Source of the DNA: Chitinophagaceae bacterium | GTDB lineage: Bacteria > Bacteroidota > Bacteroidia > Chitinophagales > Chitinophagaceae | Direction: 5' to 3' | DNA: 15,383 nt | Assembly: GCA_020846105.1 (NCBI GenBank) | Contig: JADLEN010000144.1 | Span: 1 to 15,383 of the forward strand | Shown: piece by piece, positions 1-8,982 of the stretch | Position numbering within the stretch: position 1 is the stretch's first letter | How the letters are laid out: the number at the start of each line of letters is the position of its first letter | The notes under the pieces: model-generated | The model's input: the letters and a program-made list of their open reading frames with translations, nothing else | The model's database searches: none | What the model was told of the DNA's origin: nothing | Position numbers and translations under genes: made by a program

Positions 1-1
1 A

Positions 2-1213
2 CTATTGCGTGCTATCTTTGGAGACAAAGCCGGTGATGCAAAAGATGCTTCGCTTAAAGCACCATCTGGTATCGAAGGAACAGTTATTCATAAACAACTT
101 TTCCAACGTGCCAAAAAAGACAAAAAAGACAAATTAAAAGACAAATCGCAGCTTGAAAAAATCGAGAAAATTCACGATACATTCTTGTCTGATTTGAAAT
201 CGCTTTTGATGGACAAATTGATGACTTTGGTTAAAGACAAAGCATCAATGGGTATTACCAACAACTTTGGCGAAATGCTTTTGAGTAAAGGCGGTAAGTT
301 TAACCCTAAAATGTTGGCAACTATAGACTATGCGAATGTGAATCCGCTAGGCTGGACAGGCGATAAAGACATTGATGAGTCTATAAACCAACTATTGCAC
401 AACTACAATATCAAGTACAACGAAGAACTAGGACGTTACAAGCGCGAAAAATTCAATCTTTCTATTGGTGATGAATTACCAGCAGGAGTATTGAAATTGG
501 CTAAAGTATACCTTGCTTCTAAGCGTAAATTGAAAGTAGGAGATAAAATGGCGGGTCGTCATGGTAACAAAGGTATTGTAGCCCGTATTGTACGTGCCGA
601 GGATATGCCTTTCCTTGAAGATGGTACACCGGTTGATATCGTGTTGAACCCATTGGGCGTACCATCGCGTATGAACCTTGGACAGATTTATGAAACAATA
701 CTTGGTTGGACTGGTGAGAAATTAGGTTTGCGTTTTGCAACACCTATCTTCGACGGTGCTTCTATCCCAGAGATTGAGGAATTGGTTACAGAATCGGGTA
801 TCCCCGAGTTTGGTCATACCTACCTTTACGATGGTGAAACAGGAGAGCGTTTCCACCAAAAAGCAACCGTTGGTATCATATACATCATCAAGCTACACCA
901 TATGGTAGATGATAAGATGCACGCACGTTCTATCGGTCCATACTCATTGATCACACAACAACCATTGGGTGGTAAAGCTCAGTTTGGTGGTCAGCGTTTT
1001 GGAGAGATGGAGGTTTGGGCACTTGAGGCTTATGGTGCTGCTAATATTTTACAAGAGTTATTGACATTGAAGTCTGATGATATATCGGGCCGTGCCAAAA
1101 CTTACGAGTCTATCGTTAAAGGTGATAATGTGCCAAAAGCAGGTATCCCAGAATCATTTAACGTATTGATAAATGAGTTACGTGGTCTAGGTCTTGAGTT
1201 GAAATTTGAATAA
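2..1213 (+). CDS. rpoB: RNA polymerase beta subunit, C-terminal part (5' end outside window)
   Basis: This is the C-terminal third (about 403 residues) of the RNA polymerase beta subunit, which with beta' forms the catalytic core of transcription. The reading frame is open from base 2, so the gene runs in from the left and the true start is not visible. Hallmark conserved blocks are easily read: [17 protein letters not shown], the [10 protein letters not shown](L)GQ block, the [16 protein letters not shown] block, [20 protein letters not shown] and the C-terminal clamp segment [17 protein letters not shown]. These blocks contact the RNA-DNA hybrid and beta'. The frame ends with TAA at 1211-1213. 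Normally rpoC would follow within a short distance; here a perfect hairpin and a glycosyltransferase gene come first. Identity is certain; only the N-terminal part is missing. Confidence 0.98.
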   Translation, partial: LLRAIFGDKAGDAKDASLKAPSGIEGTVIHKQLFQRAKKDKKDKLKDKSQLEKIEKIHDTFLSDLKSLLMDKLMTLVKDKASMGITNNFGEMLLSKGGKFNPKMLATIDYANVNPLGWTGDKDIDESINQLLHNYNIKYNEELGRYKREKFNLSIGDELPAGVLKLAKVYLASKRKLKVGDKMAGRHGNKGIVARIVRAEDMPFLEDGTPVDIVLNPLGVPSRMNLGQIYETILGWTGEKLGLRFATPIFDGASIPEIEELVTESGIPEFGHTYLYDGETGERFHQKATVGIIYIIKLHHMVDDKMHARSIGPYSLITQQPLGGKAQFGGQRFGEMEVWALEAYGAANILQELLTLKSDDISGRAKTYESIVKGDNVPKAGIPESFNVLINELRGLGLELKFE

Positions 1214-1227
1214 ATGAAATTGAAATA

Positions 1228-1254
1228 GGGAAAGACAAGCTCATTGTCTTTCCC
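1228..1254 (+). terminator. Perfect hairpin after rpoB, possible terminator or attenuator
   Basis: The arms GGGAAAGACAA (1228-1238) and TTGTCTTTCCC (1244-1254) pair perfectly over 11 bp around a 5-base loop. The hairpin starts 14 bases after the rpoB stop and is followed by ACAATTTTGTT, a weak and interrupted T tract. It could be a partial terminator, an attenuator or an RNA-processing or stability hairpin. Full termination here would separate rpoB from rpoC unless another promoter exists, so partial read-through is the likelier reading. Confidence 0.6.
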
Positions 1255-1274
1255 ACAATTTTGTTACTATAGCG

Positions 1275-2150
1275 ATGAAGGTTACGGGATTTACATTTAT
1301 TAGGAATGCTATCAAATTCGACTATCCAATAGTTGAAGCCATTAAGTCCATATTGCCTATTTGCGACAATTTTGTTGTAGCTGTAGGCAATTCTCAGGAT
1401 GAAACGCTGGCCTTGATAAAAAGTATTGCTCCCGACAAAATCAAAATTGTAGAAACAGTTTGGGATGACAGCCTCCGCGAAGGTGGAAGGGTGCTTGCAG
1501 AAGAAACAGACAAGGCTTTGGCTGCAGTAGATGAAGACAGCGATTGGTGCTTTTATATTCAAGGAGATGAAGTAGTGCATGAGCAATACCTCCCTACCAT
1601 AAAAGCCGCAATGGCAAAGTGGAATGATGATGAAGCAGTGGACGGTTTATTGTTAAAATATCTTCATTTCTACGGTTCTTACGATTACGTTGGCGTATCC
1701 ATAGCTTGGTACAATCACGAAATAAGAGTCGTCAAGAATAATCGAAAGGTGTACTCCTACAAAGACGCTCAAGGCTTTCGGAAAAACAAAGACGAAAAGC
1801 TAACTGTAGTACCGATTGATGCTTTTGTTTATCATTATGGTTGGGTAAAAGAACCTACAGCAATGCAAAGAAAGCAAGAGACCTTTAACAAGCTGTGGCA
1901 CGATGATGAATGGATGAGTAAAAATGTAAGAAGCGCAGAGCAATTCGACTATTCGAGCAATGTAAACGCACTCGAAAAATTTGGAGGCACACACCCTGCA
2001 GTGATGAAAGAAAGAATAGCAAATAAGAACTGGCAGTTTGATTATGATATTTCGTTCAACAAATTACCTTTCAAACTGCGATTGAAGAATTTTGTACAAA
2101 GTAAAATAGGCTACAACCTGAGTTACGAAAATTATATCATAAAGAAATAA
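1275..2150 (+). CDS. Glycosyltransferase, GT2-like, inserted between rpoB and rpoC
   Basis: A 291-residue protein resembling family 2 (GT-A fold) glycosyltransferases that move a sugar from a nucleotide-sugar donor. The N-terminus MKVTGFTFIRNAIKFDYP matches the first beta strand and the FIRN(e/a) signature of this family. The strand FVVAVGNSQDETLALI follows, and residues 92-99 (CFYIQGDE) end in Asp98-Glu99 at the place of the metal-binding DxD motif. There is no signal peptide or membrane segment, so it should act in the cytoplasm. The acceptor cannot be told. The ATG at 1275 fits the alignment of the family N-terminus; no Shine-Dalgarno is seen, which is normal in Bacteroidota. It lies 20 bases after the rpoB hairpin and 50 bases before rpoC, on the same strand, so it is probably part of the rpoBC transcript. 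Class is fairly sure, exact role unknown. Confidence 0.82.
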   Translation: MKVTGFTFIRNAIKFDYPIVEAIKSILPICDNFVVAVGNSQDETLALIKSIAPDKIKIVETVWDDSLREGGRVLAEETDKALAAVDEDSDWCFYIQGDEVVHEQYLPTIKAAMAKWNDDEAVDGLLLKYLHFYGSYDYVGVSIAWYNHEIRVVKNNRKVYSYKDAQGFRKNKDEKLTVVPIDAFVYHYGWVKEPTAMQRKQETFNKLWHDDEWMSKNVRSAEQFDYSSNVNALEKFGGTHPAVMKERIANKNWQFDYDISFNKLPFKLRLKNFVQSKIGYNLSYENYIIKK

Positions 2151-2200
2151 TACTTCGTTTTCAGGTCTTTAAGAAAATTTAAAAACACACGCTCAACAAT

Positions 2201-5200
2201 ATGGCAATCAAAAAAGAAAATCGTCCAAAACCAGGCTTTGGTAAAATTACCATCAGCTTGGCATCTCCCGATGCGATACTCGACCGTTCTTATGGCGAAG
2301 TATTGAAACCCGAAACGATTAACTATCGTACTTACAAACCCGAACGCGATGGTTTGTTTTGCGAAAAAATATTTGGCCCAGTAAAGGATTACGAATGTTA
2401 TTGCGGCAAGTACAAGCGTATTCGCTACAAAGGCATTGTTTGCGACCGCTGTGGTGTAGAAGTAACAGAAAAGAAAGTACGTCGTGAGCGTATGGGTCAC
2501 CTTAAGTTGGTGGTACCTGTAGTGCATATTTGGTACTTCAAATCTTTGCCCAATAAGATTGGATATTTGTTGGGCTGCTCTTCCAAAAAAATGGAAAGCA
2601 TCGTGTATTACGAGCGTTATGTAGTAGTACAAGCTGGTGAGGCCGAAGACCTTATCCGTCAAAAATTGAACCTTAAAGATTCTGAACCCGTTCACCAACA
2701 ACTGTTGAGCGAAGATGAATACATTGAGATTCAAGAAGCAATTTCTAAAGACAATCATTACCTACCAGACGAAGACCCTAACAAGTTTATAGCCAAAATG
2801 GGTGCCGAGGCTGTACATGATTTACTCTCTCGTATCGACCTTGATTCTTTGAGCTACGAGTTGCGTAATGCTGCCGCCAACGAAACTTCGCAACAGCGCA
2901 AGCAAGAAGCTTTGAAACGACTAAGCGTTGTAGAAGCTTTCCGCGAAGCAAATACAAGAGTAGAAAATAAATTAGAGTGGATGGTAATGCAGTATTTGCC
3001 TATCATACCACCAGAGTTGCGCCCACTTGTTCCTTTGGATGGTGGCCGTTTTGCCTCTTCTGATTTGAACGACCTTTATCGTCGTGTTATTATCCGTAAC
3101 AACCGTCTTAAGCGTCTGTTAGAAATTAAAGCACCAGAAGTAATCTTGCGTAATGAAAAACGTATGCTTCAAGAAGCGGTCGATTCATTATTTGACAATA
3201 GCCGTAAATCTAACGCTGTAAAAGCAGAAGGTGGTCGTGCGCTTAAATCACTTTCAGATGTGCTGAAAGGTAAGCAAGGTCGTTTCCGTCAAAACCTTTT
3301 GGGTAAACGTGTGGATTATTCCGGACGTTCGGTAATTGTGGTAGGTCCAGAAATGAAACTACACGAGTGCGGTATCCCTAAAGATATGGCAGCAGAGCTA
3401 TTCAAGCCACATATCATCCGCAAACTTATAGAGCGCGGTATCGTAAAAACAGTAAAAAGTGCTAAGAAATTAGTAGAGCGCAAAGAAGCCGTAGTTTGGG
3501 ATATCTTGGAAAATGTCTTGAAAGGACACCCAATAATGCTAAACCGTGCCCCAACGCTGCATAGATTATCTATCCAGGCTTTCCAACCAAAACTTATTGA
3601 AGGAAAAGCAATACAGCTGCATCCATTGGTTTGTTCGGCGTTCAATGCCGATTTCGATGGTGACCAAATGGCCGTTCACGTTCCATTGAGCCACGCTGCA
3701 ATTCTAGAGGCGCAACTTTTAATGTTGGCTTCGCACAATATCCTTAACCCGCAAAATGGTACACCTATCACCCTGCCTTCTCAGGACATGGTATTGGGCT
3801 TGTATTACCTTACCAAAGGCAAAAAAACTACCGAAACCGAGCTTGTAAAAGGCGAGGGTATGACCTTCTATTCTGCAGAAGAAGTAGTAATAGCCAATAA
3901 CGAAGGCCGTGCAGATTTGCACGCCTGGATGAAAGTGCGTGCAGAGGTGCGTCAAAATGACGGTAGCCTTAAAAGACAATTGGTAGAAACAACTGTTGGT
4001 CGTGTATTGTTCAACCAATTTGTACCCAAAACCAATGGTTTTGTAAACGCACTCCTTACCAAGAAATCTTTAAGAGAAATCATTGGTGATATCCTTAAGA
4101 ATACCAATATCCCACAAACAGTTGCCTTCCTAGACGATATCAAAACACTTGGTTTCCGTACAGCATTCCGTGGCGGACTATCGTTCAACATCCGCGACCT
4201 TACCGTTCCCGAAATCAAAGAAGAATTGGTAAACAAAGCACACATAGATGTAGACGATGTTTGGGACAACTACAACATGGGGCTTATTACCAACAATGAG
4301 CGTTACAACCAAATCATTGATATCTGGAGCCGTGTAGATACACGCGTTACCGAAACATTGATTACCGAGATGGCCACCGACAAGCAAGGTTTCAACTCGG
4401 TATACATGATGCTAGACTCTGGAGCACGTGGTAGCAAGCAACAGGTAAAACAGCTTGCTGGCTTACGTGGTTTGATGGCAAAACCGCGTCGTTCGGGTTC
4501 ATCTGGTTCAGAGATTATCGAGAATCCGATCCTTTCAAACTTCAAAGTAGGTCTATCAGTATTAGATTACTTTATATCTACCCATGGTGCGCGTAAAGGT
4601 CTTGCAGATACCGCCCTTAAAACAGCCGATGCGGGTTACCTTACCCGTCGTCTGGTAGATGTGGCCCAAGACGTTGTTATCAACGATGTAGATTGTGGCA
4701 CCCTTCGTGGTATCGCTACATCGGCACTCAAAGACAACGAAGAAGTTATCGAGTCTTTATACGACCGTATCCTTGGCCGTACATCCCTACACGATGTCAT
4801 AGACCCATTGACCAACGAAATAATAGTAGAAGCTGGCGGCGAAATCAATGAAGACGTTGCAAAAGCTATCGAAAATACAGCAATAGACGACGTAGAAATA
4901 CGCTCTGTACTTACCTGCGAAGCCAAAAAAGGGGTGTGTACCAAATGCTATGGCAAAAACCTAGCTACCGGATACACCGCACAAAAAGGCGACGCCGTAG
5001 GTATCATTGCCGCACAAAGTATTGGTGAGCCAGGTACACAGCTTACACTACGTACCTTCCACGTAGGTGGTGTGGCTAGTAGCTCTGCCACAGACTCTCA
5101 ATTGCTAGCACGCTTTGACGGTACCGCACAGTTCGATGGCCTACGTACCACTACCTACAAAAACGACGAAGGCGAAGACACCGTTATCGTTATCGGCCGT

Positions 5201-6523
5201 ACAGGTGAGCTTAGAATCATAGACGTTTCCAACGATCGCTTGCTCAACACCCACAACATCCCTTACGGTTCTATCCTAATGATCAAAAACGGTCAGAAAA
5301 TAGTAAAAGGACAGCCCATCTGCTCTTGGGATCCGTTTAACGCCGTTATCATCTCAGAAGTTACAGGTACCATCCGTTTCGAAGGCATCCTAGAAGGTAT
5401 CACCTTCCGCGAAGAGTCCGACGAGCAAACAGGTCACCGCGAGAAAGTAGTAATAGAAACAAAAGACAAAACCAAAATACCAGCCATACTTGTAGACGGT
5501 AAAGAAGACAAAGCATACAACCTACCCGTAGGCTCGCACATTATCGTCAGCGAAGGAGACAAAGTCTTTAACGGACAAGTAATAGCAAAAATACCACGTG
5601 TGATGGGCCGTAGCCGAGATATCACAGGGGGTCTGCCACGCGTTACCGAGCTTTTCGAAGCACGTAACCCTAGCAACCCTGCCGTAGTAGCAGAGATAGA
5701 CGGCGTAGTAGCCTTCGGCAACATCAAACGTGGTAACCGCGAGATGACCGTAGAATCAAAAGACGGAATGGTGAAAAAATACCTCGTACCACTATCCCGC
5801 CAAATCACCGTACAAGACGGCGACTTTATCAAAGCCGGTAACTCCCTCTCAGACGGTGCCACCACACCTAGCGACATCCTCAACATCAAAGGCCCATTTG
5901 CCGTACAAGAATACCTAGTAAACGAAATACAAGAAGTATATCGCCTACAAGGTGTGAAAATAAACGACAAACACGTCGAAGTGATCGTACGCCAAATGAT
6001 GCGCAAAGTAACCATCGTAGACCCAGGAGACACCAAATTCCTCGAAAACGATACAGAAGACAAGTTCGACTTTATGAACGAAAACGACTGGATCTTTGAC
6101 AAAAAAGTAATCACCGAAAACGGAGGCTCCGAAGTACTACACCCAGGACAGATAGCCACCATCCGCGAAATACGTGAAGAAAACTCAGCACTACGCCGCG
6201 CAGACAAAGCCCTCGTAGAATACCGCGACGCCGAGCCAGCCACCTCTATGCCACTACTGCTAGGTATCACCAAAGCATCACTAGGCACACGCAGTTGGAT
6301 CTCAGCCGCATCCTTCCAAGAGACCACCAAAGTACTATCTACCGCCGCCATCAACGGCAAGTCCGATACACTACAAGGCCTCAAAGAAAACGTAATCACC
6401 GGCAACCTAATACCAGCAGGTACCGGCAACCGCGACTTCGACGACATCATCGTAGGCTCCAAAGACGAGTACGAATTGCTCATGAGCAACAAAGACATCC
6501 TCGAGTTCGACGACGAAGAATAA
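2201..6523 (+). CDS. rpoC: RNA polymerase beta' subunit
   Basis: Complete 1440-residue beta' subunit, which carries the polymerase active site. The N-terminal zinc site is Cys66, Cys68, Cys81 and Cys84 ([20 protein letters not shown]). The catalytic motif [12 protein letters not shown] has its three metal-binding aspartates at 484, 486 and 488. The second zinc site uses Cys832, Cys906, Cys913 and Cys916. The bridge helix region ([19 protein letters not shown]) and trigger-loop region ([11 protein letters not shown]) are intact. Length is normal for Bacteroidota. The start ATG gives the family N-terminus [20 protein letters not shown]. Base use drifts along the gene: the first half is near balanced or G/T-rich on the coding strand, while the last third is strongly A/C-rich. 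A strong terminator follows 28 bases after the stop. Confidence 0.99.
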   Translation: MAIKKENRPKPGFGKITISLASPDAILDRSYGEVLKPETINYRTYKPERDGLFCEKIFGPVKDYECYCGKYKRIRYKGIVCDRCGVEVTEKKVRRERMGHLKLVVPVVHIWYFKSLPNKIGYLLGCSSKKMESIVYYERYVVVQAGEAEDLIRQKLNLKDSEPVHQQLLSEDEYIEIQEAISKDNHYLPDEDPNKFIAKMGAEAVHDLLSRIDLDSLSYELRNAAANETSQQRKQEALKRLSVVEAFREANTRVENKLEWMVMQYLPIIPPELRPLVPLDGGRFASSDLNDLYRRVIIRNNRLKRLLEIKAPEVILRNEKRMLQEAVDSLFDNSRKSNAVKAEGGRALKSLSDVLKGKQGRFRQNLLGKRVDYSGRSVIVVGPEMKLHECGIPKDMAAELFKPHIIRKLIERGIVKTVKSAKKLVERKEAVVWDILENVLKGHPIMLNRAPTLHRLSIQAFQPKLIEGKAIQLHPLVCSAFNADFDGDQMAVHVPLSHAAILEAQLLMLASHNILNPQNGTPITLPSQDMVLGLYYLTKGKKTTETELVKGEGMTFYSAEEVVIANNEGRADLHAWMKVRAEVRQNDGSLKRQLVETTVGRVLFNQFVPKTNGFVNALLTKKSLREIIGDILKNTNIPQTVAFLDDIKTLGFRTAFRGGLSFNIRDLTVPEIKEELVNKAHIDVDDVWDNYNMGLITNNERYNQIIDIWSRVDTRVTETLITEMATDKQGFNSVYMMLDSGARGSKQQVKQLAGLRGLMAKPRRSGSSGSEIIENPILSNFKVGLSVLDYFISTHGARKGLADTALKTADAGYLTRRLVDVAQDVVINDVDCGTLRGIATSALKDNEEVIESLYDRILGRTSLHDVIDPLTNEIIVEAGGEINEDVAKAIENTAIDDVEIRSVLTCEAKKGVCTKCYGKNLATGYTAQKGDAVGIIAAQSIGEPGTQLTLRTFHVGGVASSSATDSQLLARFDGTAQFDGLRTTTYKNDEGEDTVIVIGRTGELRIIDVSNDRLLNTHNIPYGSILMIKNGQKIVKGQPICSWDPFNAVIISEVTGTIRFEGILEGITFREESDEQTGHREKVVIETKDKTKIPAILVDGKEDKAYNLPVGSHIIVSEGDKVFNGQVIAKIPRVMGRSRDITGGLPRVTELFEARNPSNPAVVAEIDGVVAFGNIKRGNREMTVESKDGMVKKYLVPLSRQITVQDGDFIKAGNSLSDGATTPSDILNIKGPFAVQEYLVNEIQEVYRLQGVKINDKHVEVIVRQMMRKVTIVDPGDTKFLENDTEDKFDFMNENDWIFDKKVITENGGSEVLHPGQIATIREIREENSALRRADKALVEYRDAEPATSMPLLLGITKASLGTRSWISAASFQETTKVLSTAAINGKSDTLQGLKENVITGNLIPAGTGNRDFDDIIVGSKDEYELLMSNKDILEFDDEE

Positions 6524-6551
6524 AACACACACACACAATCCCTTACAAAAC

Positions 6552-6589
6552 AATAACGCGCCCCAACACATCGGGCGCGTTATTTTTTT
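6552..6589 (+). terminator. Intrinsic terminator of rpoC
   Basis: AATAACGCGCCC (6552-6563) and GGGCGCGTTATT (6573-6584) form a perfect 12-bp stem with a 9-base loop, followed at once by more T residues to 6589. This is a textbook Rho-independent terminator placed 28 bases after the rpoC stop. Confidence 0.93.
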
Positions 6590-6781
6590 GGGCGTGCCGC
6601 CGATGCTTCGCTCGGCGTCGGGCTGGCACTCCTATCTTTTGCCTGAAAAAGGCAAAAGGATATCCGCTTCATCCCTCACGCTACGCGTTGGCTACCCTTC
6701 GCGTTGGCTACCCTTCGCGCAAAACCGCTAAGCAGAAATTCGCAACAACACTCCTCCAAACTCCTCCACACTCCTCCACTC
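6590..6781. repeat. Intergenic repeat cluster with hairpins and short tandem repeats, no gene
   Basis: No convincing coding frame. It begins with an imperfect palindrome (GTGCC 6594-6598 with GGCAC 6625-6629, and CGCCGA/TCGGCG inside). Next is a hairpin TTTTGCC (6637-6643) / GGCAAAA (6651-6657). A 16-bp unit GCGTTGGCTACCCTTC is then repeated twice exactly (6685-6716), and a 10-bp CTCCTCCAMW-like unit three times (6751-6780). The hairpin with its CATCCCTCACGC tail looks, from memory, like intergenic repeats scattered in related genomes; only a genome search could confirm this. Confidence 0.6.
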
Positions 6782-6851
6782 GCGAAATTCCCCTCCAGAG
6801 TTTATACTGAGCGAAGCCGAAGTAGAGGGGTGCCCAAAGGGCGGGGTGGTT
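6782..6851. repeat. Third, interrupted copy of the two-hairpin repeat
   Basis: This copy has the same start (GCGAAATTCCCCTCC, 6782-6796) and the same end (GAGGGGTGCCCAAAGGGC then GGGGTGGTT, 6825-6851) as the inverted repeats around the nuclease gene at 8482. The TTT loop of the first hairpin is replaced by about 28 bases containing TACTGAGCGAAGCCGAAGTA. The stem CCCCTC/GAGGGG is kept, so the insertion enlarged the loop without breaking the pairing. It has the same orientation as the copy at 8338. Confidence 0.85.
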
Positions 6852-6963
6852 GACGAACGAGGTGCCCGACAAACGAGGTGCCCGACGAACGAGGTGCCCG
6901 ACGAACGGGGTGCCCGACGAACGGGGTATCCGACGAACGAGGTATCCGACGAACGAGCTGCCC
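6852..6963. repeat. Tandem array, 16 bp x 7
   Basis: Seven head-to-tail 16-bp units of the form GACGAACGAGGTGCCC, with single-base variants (A/G at the fourth, eleventh and nearby positions, and TATCC for TGCCC in units five and six). It starts exactly where the interrupted two-hairpin repeat ends and is followed by GAAGGGCGGAGTGC, a degenerate echo of that repeat. The unit has no stop codon in several frames, which creates long but meaningless open frames on both strands. Confidence 0.93.
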
Positions 6964-7137
6964 GAAGGGCGGAGTGCTTTGAAAACAACAGCCCCAGCCA
7001 TCCCCACAACAAATTATCCCCCAAAACTTTGCACAAATACCAAACATCCTTACATTTATCATACCAAATGCGCGGCATAGCCCTTAAATAGTCATCATAC
7101 AAAGGCAAAACCCACAGATTTGAAGCGCTGTAAAAAG
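6964..7137. other. Spacer between two tandem arrays, nothing recognised
   Basis: About 170 bases with ordinary composition. Open frames on the minus strand run through it only because the arrays on both sides lack stops. No promoter match to TAnnTTTG, tRNA or conserved peptide was seen. Confidence 0.5.
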
Positions 7138-7395
7138 AGGCTGAAAGCTTGTCGTAGGGGTGCGGGGAGCTTTCGTACCAAGGCTGAAAGCTTGTCGTTG
7201 GGGTGCAGGGAGCTTTCGTACCAAGGCTGAAAGCTTGTCGTAGTGGTGCAGGGAGCTTTCGTACCAAGGCTGAAAGCTTGTCGTAGGGGTGCGGGGAGCT
7301 TTCGTACCAAGGCTGAAAGCTTGTCGCAGGGGTGCGGGGAGCTTTCGTACCAAGGCTGAAAGCTTGTCGCAGGGGTGCAGGGAGCTTTCGTACCA
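7138..7395. repeat. Tandem array, 43 bp x 6, each unit a hairpin with a variable loop
   Basis: Six exact-length 43-bp units run from 7138 to 7395. Within each, GAAAGCT (unit positions 6-12) pairs with AGCTTTC (31-37), leaving an 18-base loop. All differences between units fall at unit positions 18, 19, 21 and 27, inside that loop; stems and flanks are identical in all six. The array ends 46 bases before the start of the DUF6261-like gene, so it lies in or just before its leader. Because 43 is not a multiple of 3, any frame through it cycles through all three frames, giving spurious open frames on the minus strand. Confidence 0.95.
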
Positions 7396-7441
7396 ATAAT
7401 ACAACATTAAAACGTTCAGAAACAAACAAAACATAGCTATT

Positions 7442-8188
7442 ATGAAGTTCAAAGGCATCAAATTAGACCGTCTGCGTGTTGGCGAGTACGTACAATTTGC
7501 AACATCGGTGATAAAACTACTACAACAAAACGACCCTGCCGCCCTCGGCATAGTGCCGCAGCTAGCAGCCTTCCAGAGCATTAGCGACCTTATCGAAAAC
7601 CTTTACGGCACCTACCACGGCAGCCGCATCACCCCACAGATACACACGCTAGACCAGCGGCGCGGGCGCGCTATCAGCGGCATACGGCTATACCTCGGCG
7701 GCCTAGTATACCACTACGACCCTGCTATAAGCGCCGCCGCCCATACCTTGGTGCGCAACATGAAACTGCACGGTGCAGGCATAGCCCGCCAAAACTATAT
7801 GGCCGAGACCGCCAATATTAGCCATATTATAGACCACTGGGCAAGCAATGCCAAGCTAGCCGCCGCCGTGGCTACACTACAGCTAGCACCATGGCTGGCC
7901 GAGCTGCAAGCGGCCAACGATGCTTTTCATACCCAATATATGCTGCGCACCGTAGAAAACGCTGCCGCTAGCCCCACCAATATCAAAGAGCAGCGGGTAC
8001 TGTCCGAAAAGCTGTATTATACCCTGCGCAATGCCCTAGGCGCCCTAGCCTTGGTGCACAACTATGCCCAGCCTTGGGGCAATGCCGTAAACGACCTCAA
8101 TGCGCTGATAGGCCAATACAAAACCCTGCTATCGTCTAGGGCCCATGAGCCCATGCCGCAAGACGAGGACATGGCTGAGGAGCTGTAG
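7442..8188 (+). CDS. DUF6261-like all-helical protein of unknown function
   Basis: A 248-residue protein with no signal peptide or membrane segment, predicted to be almost all alpha-helical. Its pattern resembles the Bacteroidota family DUF6261: an N-terminal LRVGEYVQF-like motif, a central D-R-R-G region, Y..E..NI..II near residues 120-135, and WLAELQAANDAFHTQYMLR near residues 150-168. Family assignment is from memory and only moderately sure; no function is known. The ATG at 7442 follows an A-rich stretch (AAACAAACAAAACATAGC) and no Shine-Dalgarno is seen. A 43-bp x 6 hairpin array ends 46 bases upstream, and a 16-bp x 9 array begins one base after the stop. Its codons are A/C-rich like late rpoC. 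No terminator is visible after it. Confidence 0.78.
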   Translation: MKFKGIKLDRLRVGEYVQFATSVIKLLQQNDPAALGIVPQLAAFQSISDLIENLYGTYHGSRITPQIHTLDQRRGRAISGIRLYLGGLVYHYDPAISAAAHTLVRNMKLHGAGIARQNYMAETANISHIIDHWASNAKLAAAVATLQLAPWLAELQAANDAFHTQYMLRTVENAAASPTNIKEQRVLSEKLYYTLRNALGALALVHNYAQPWGNAVNDLNALIGQYKTLLSSRAHEPMPQDEDMAEEL

Positions 8189-8332
8189 TATTCAATGTAC
8201 ACAATATTCAATAAGCACAATATTCAATAAGCACAATAATCATTAAGCACAATATTCATTAAGCACAATATTCATTAAGCACAATATTCATTAAGCACAA
8301 TAATCATTAAGCACAATATTCAATAAGCACAA
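8189..8332. repeat. A/T-rich tandem array, 16 bp x 9, starting right after a stop codon
   Basis: Nine 16-bp units of the form TATTCATTAAGCACAA (with AATAAG or TAATC variants, and TGTAC in the first) run without gaps from the first base after the stop of the DUF6261-like gene to 8332, where they touch the outer edge of the left inverted repeat. Each unit holds TTAAGCACA or ATAAGCACA, one or two bases from the DnaA box TTATNCACA. That similarity may be chance. Confidence 0.95.
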
Positions 8333-8337
8333 CCAAT

Positions 8338-8390
8338 CCACATGCGAAATTCCCCTCCTTTGGAGGGGTGCCCAAAGGGCGGGGTGGTTT
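8338..8390 (+). repeat. Left 53-bp inverted repeat, two hairpins
   Basis: It reads CCACATGCGAAATT, then hairpin CCCCTCC-TTT-GGAGGGG, then TG, then the small hairpin CCC-AAA-GGG, then CGGGGTGGTTT. The twin-hairpin form is like a REP or BIME unit. It is the exact reverse complement of 8983-9035. Confidence 0.96.
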
Positions 8391-8458
8391 AATGTGCCCA
8401 AAGGGCGGGGTGGTTTAATGCGCCCAAAGGGCGGGGTGGTTTAATGCGCCCAAAGGGC
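8369..8458. repeat. Tandem array, 26 bp x 3.5, extending from the left inverted repeat
   Basis: The inner part of the left inverted repeat plus AATG (TGCCCAAAGGGC then GGGGTGGTTTAATG) is repeated at 8369-8394, 8395-8420 and 8421-8446, with a last half unit at 8447-8458. Units three and four begin CG instead of TG. The array ends 23 bases before the nuclease start codon. Confidence 0.93.
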
Positions 8459-8481
8459 AGTAATAATAAAAACACAAAACA

Positions 8482-8916
8482 ATGTTCCTTATCAATGGAA
8501 AGCTAATAGTGCTAAACCCAATCTTGAATCTGCCATACAATCCCAAATTAAAGGTGAGGGCTAAAGAGCATAGACGGTCCGAAAATTTGCCCGAAGTGTT
8601 TTTTTGGATGAGGGTAAATAAGAAGCAGTTTCATGGGATTGATTTTGATAGGCAAAGGGTGATAGGAAATTATATTGTGGACTTTTATGTCAAGAAGCTG
8701 GGCTTGGTGATAGAGATAGATGGTAGTAGCCACGACTATAAGGAAGAATACGATGCACAAAGGGAGGGATTTCTTGTTTCTTTGGGGCTAAAGGTATACC
8801 GGATAAAGGTGAAAGATGTGATGCTACGAATGGCAGATGTGATTGTGGGTTTGGAAAATTATATAATAGCTGAGTATAGTGCTGATGGCTGCTCGGGAGG
8901 GCCAATTGTCTTCTAA
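8482..8916 (+). CDS. DUF559 / Vsr-like PD-(D/E)XK endonuclease-domain protein
   Basis: A 144-residue protein of the DUF559 type, a Vsr-like branch of the PD-(D/E)XK nuclease fold. The opening LPYNPKLKVRAKEHRRSENL, the PEVFFW motif (residues 37-42) and the core IDFDRQRVIGNYIVDFYV are all family-typical. Candidate catalytic residues are Asp67 (VDF), Glu78 and Asp80 (VIEIDGSSH), with His84, Asp91 and Arg94 also conserved. It should be a soluble DNA-acting enzyme, though activity is untested for most members. The ATG at 8482 adds about 15 residues before the usual start (NLPYNP), so the true start may differ. The gene sits between perfect 53-bp inverted repeats, and its coding strand is G/T-rich, unlike the A/C-rich genes to its left. 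The C-terminal tail (SADGCSGGPIVF) is not a family feature I recognise. Confidence 0.85.
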   Translation: MFLINGKLIVLNPILNLPYNPKLKVRAKEHRRSENLPEVFFWMRVNKKQFHGIDFDRQRVIGNYIVDFYVKKLGLVIEIDGSSHDYKEEYDAQREGFLVSLGLKVYRIKVKDVMLRMADVIVGLENYIIAEYSADGCSGGPIVF

Positions 8917-8963
8917 TACAAGTATGCTTCGTTGGTTGTTGTTCCGTTTTTAGCACTCGCTAC

Positions 8964-8982
8964 AAACCACCCCGCCCTTTGG
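8964..8982. repeat. Extra inner partial copy next to the right inverted repeat
   Basis: AAACCACCCCGCCCTTTGG at 8964-8982 repeats the first 19 bases of the right inverted repeat directly before it. This mirrors the partial duplications seen on the left side (8395-8458). Confidence 0.88.

Noticed and set aside
5434..6534. A 366-codon open frame antisense to the end of rpoC
   Set aside because: Shadow of rpoC produced by its A/C-rich codon use; Ser/Arg-rich product with no domain.
7138..7395. Diversity-generating retroelement variable region, suggested by loop-only variation
   Set aside because: No reverse transcriptase gene, changes are not limited to template adenines, and the array is non-coding.
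6728..7429. A 233-codon open frame on the minus strand across the 16-bp and 43-bp arrays
   Set aside because: It is open only because the repeat units lack stops in all frames. Unit lengths are not multiples of 3, so the peptide repeats are the three frames in turn; no family resemblance.
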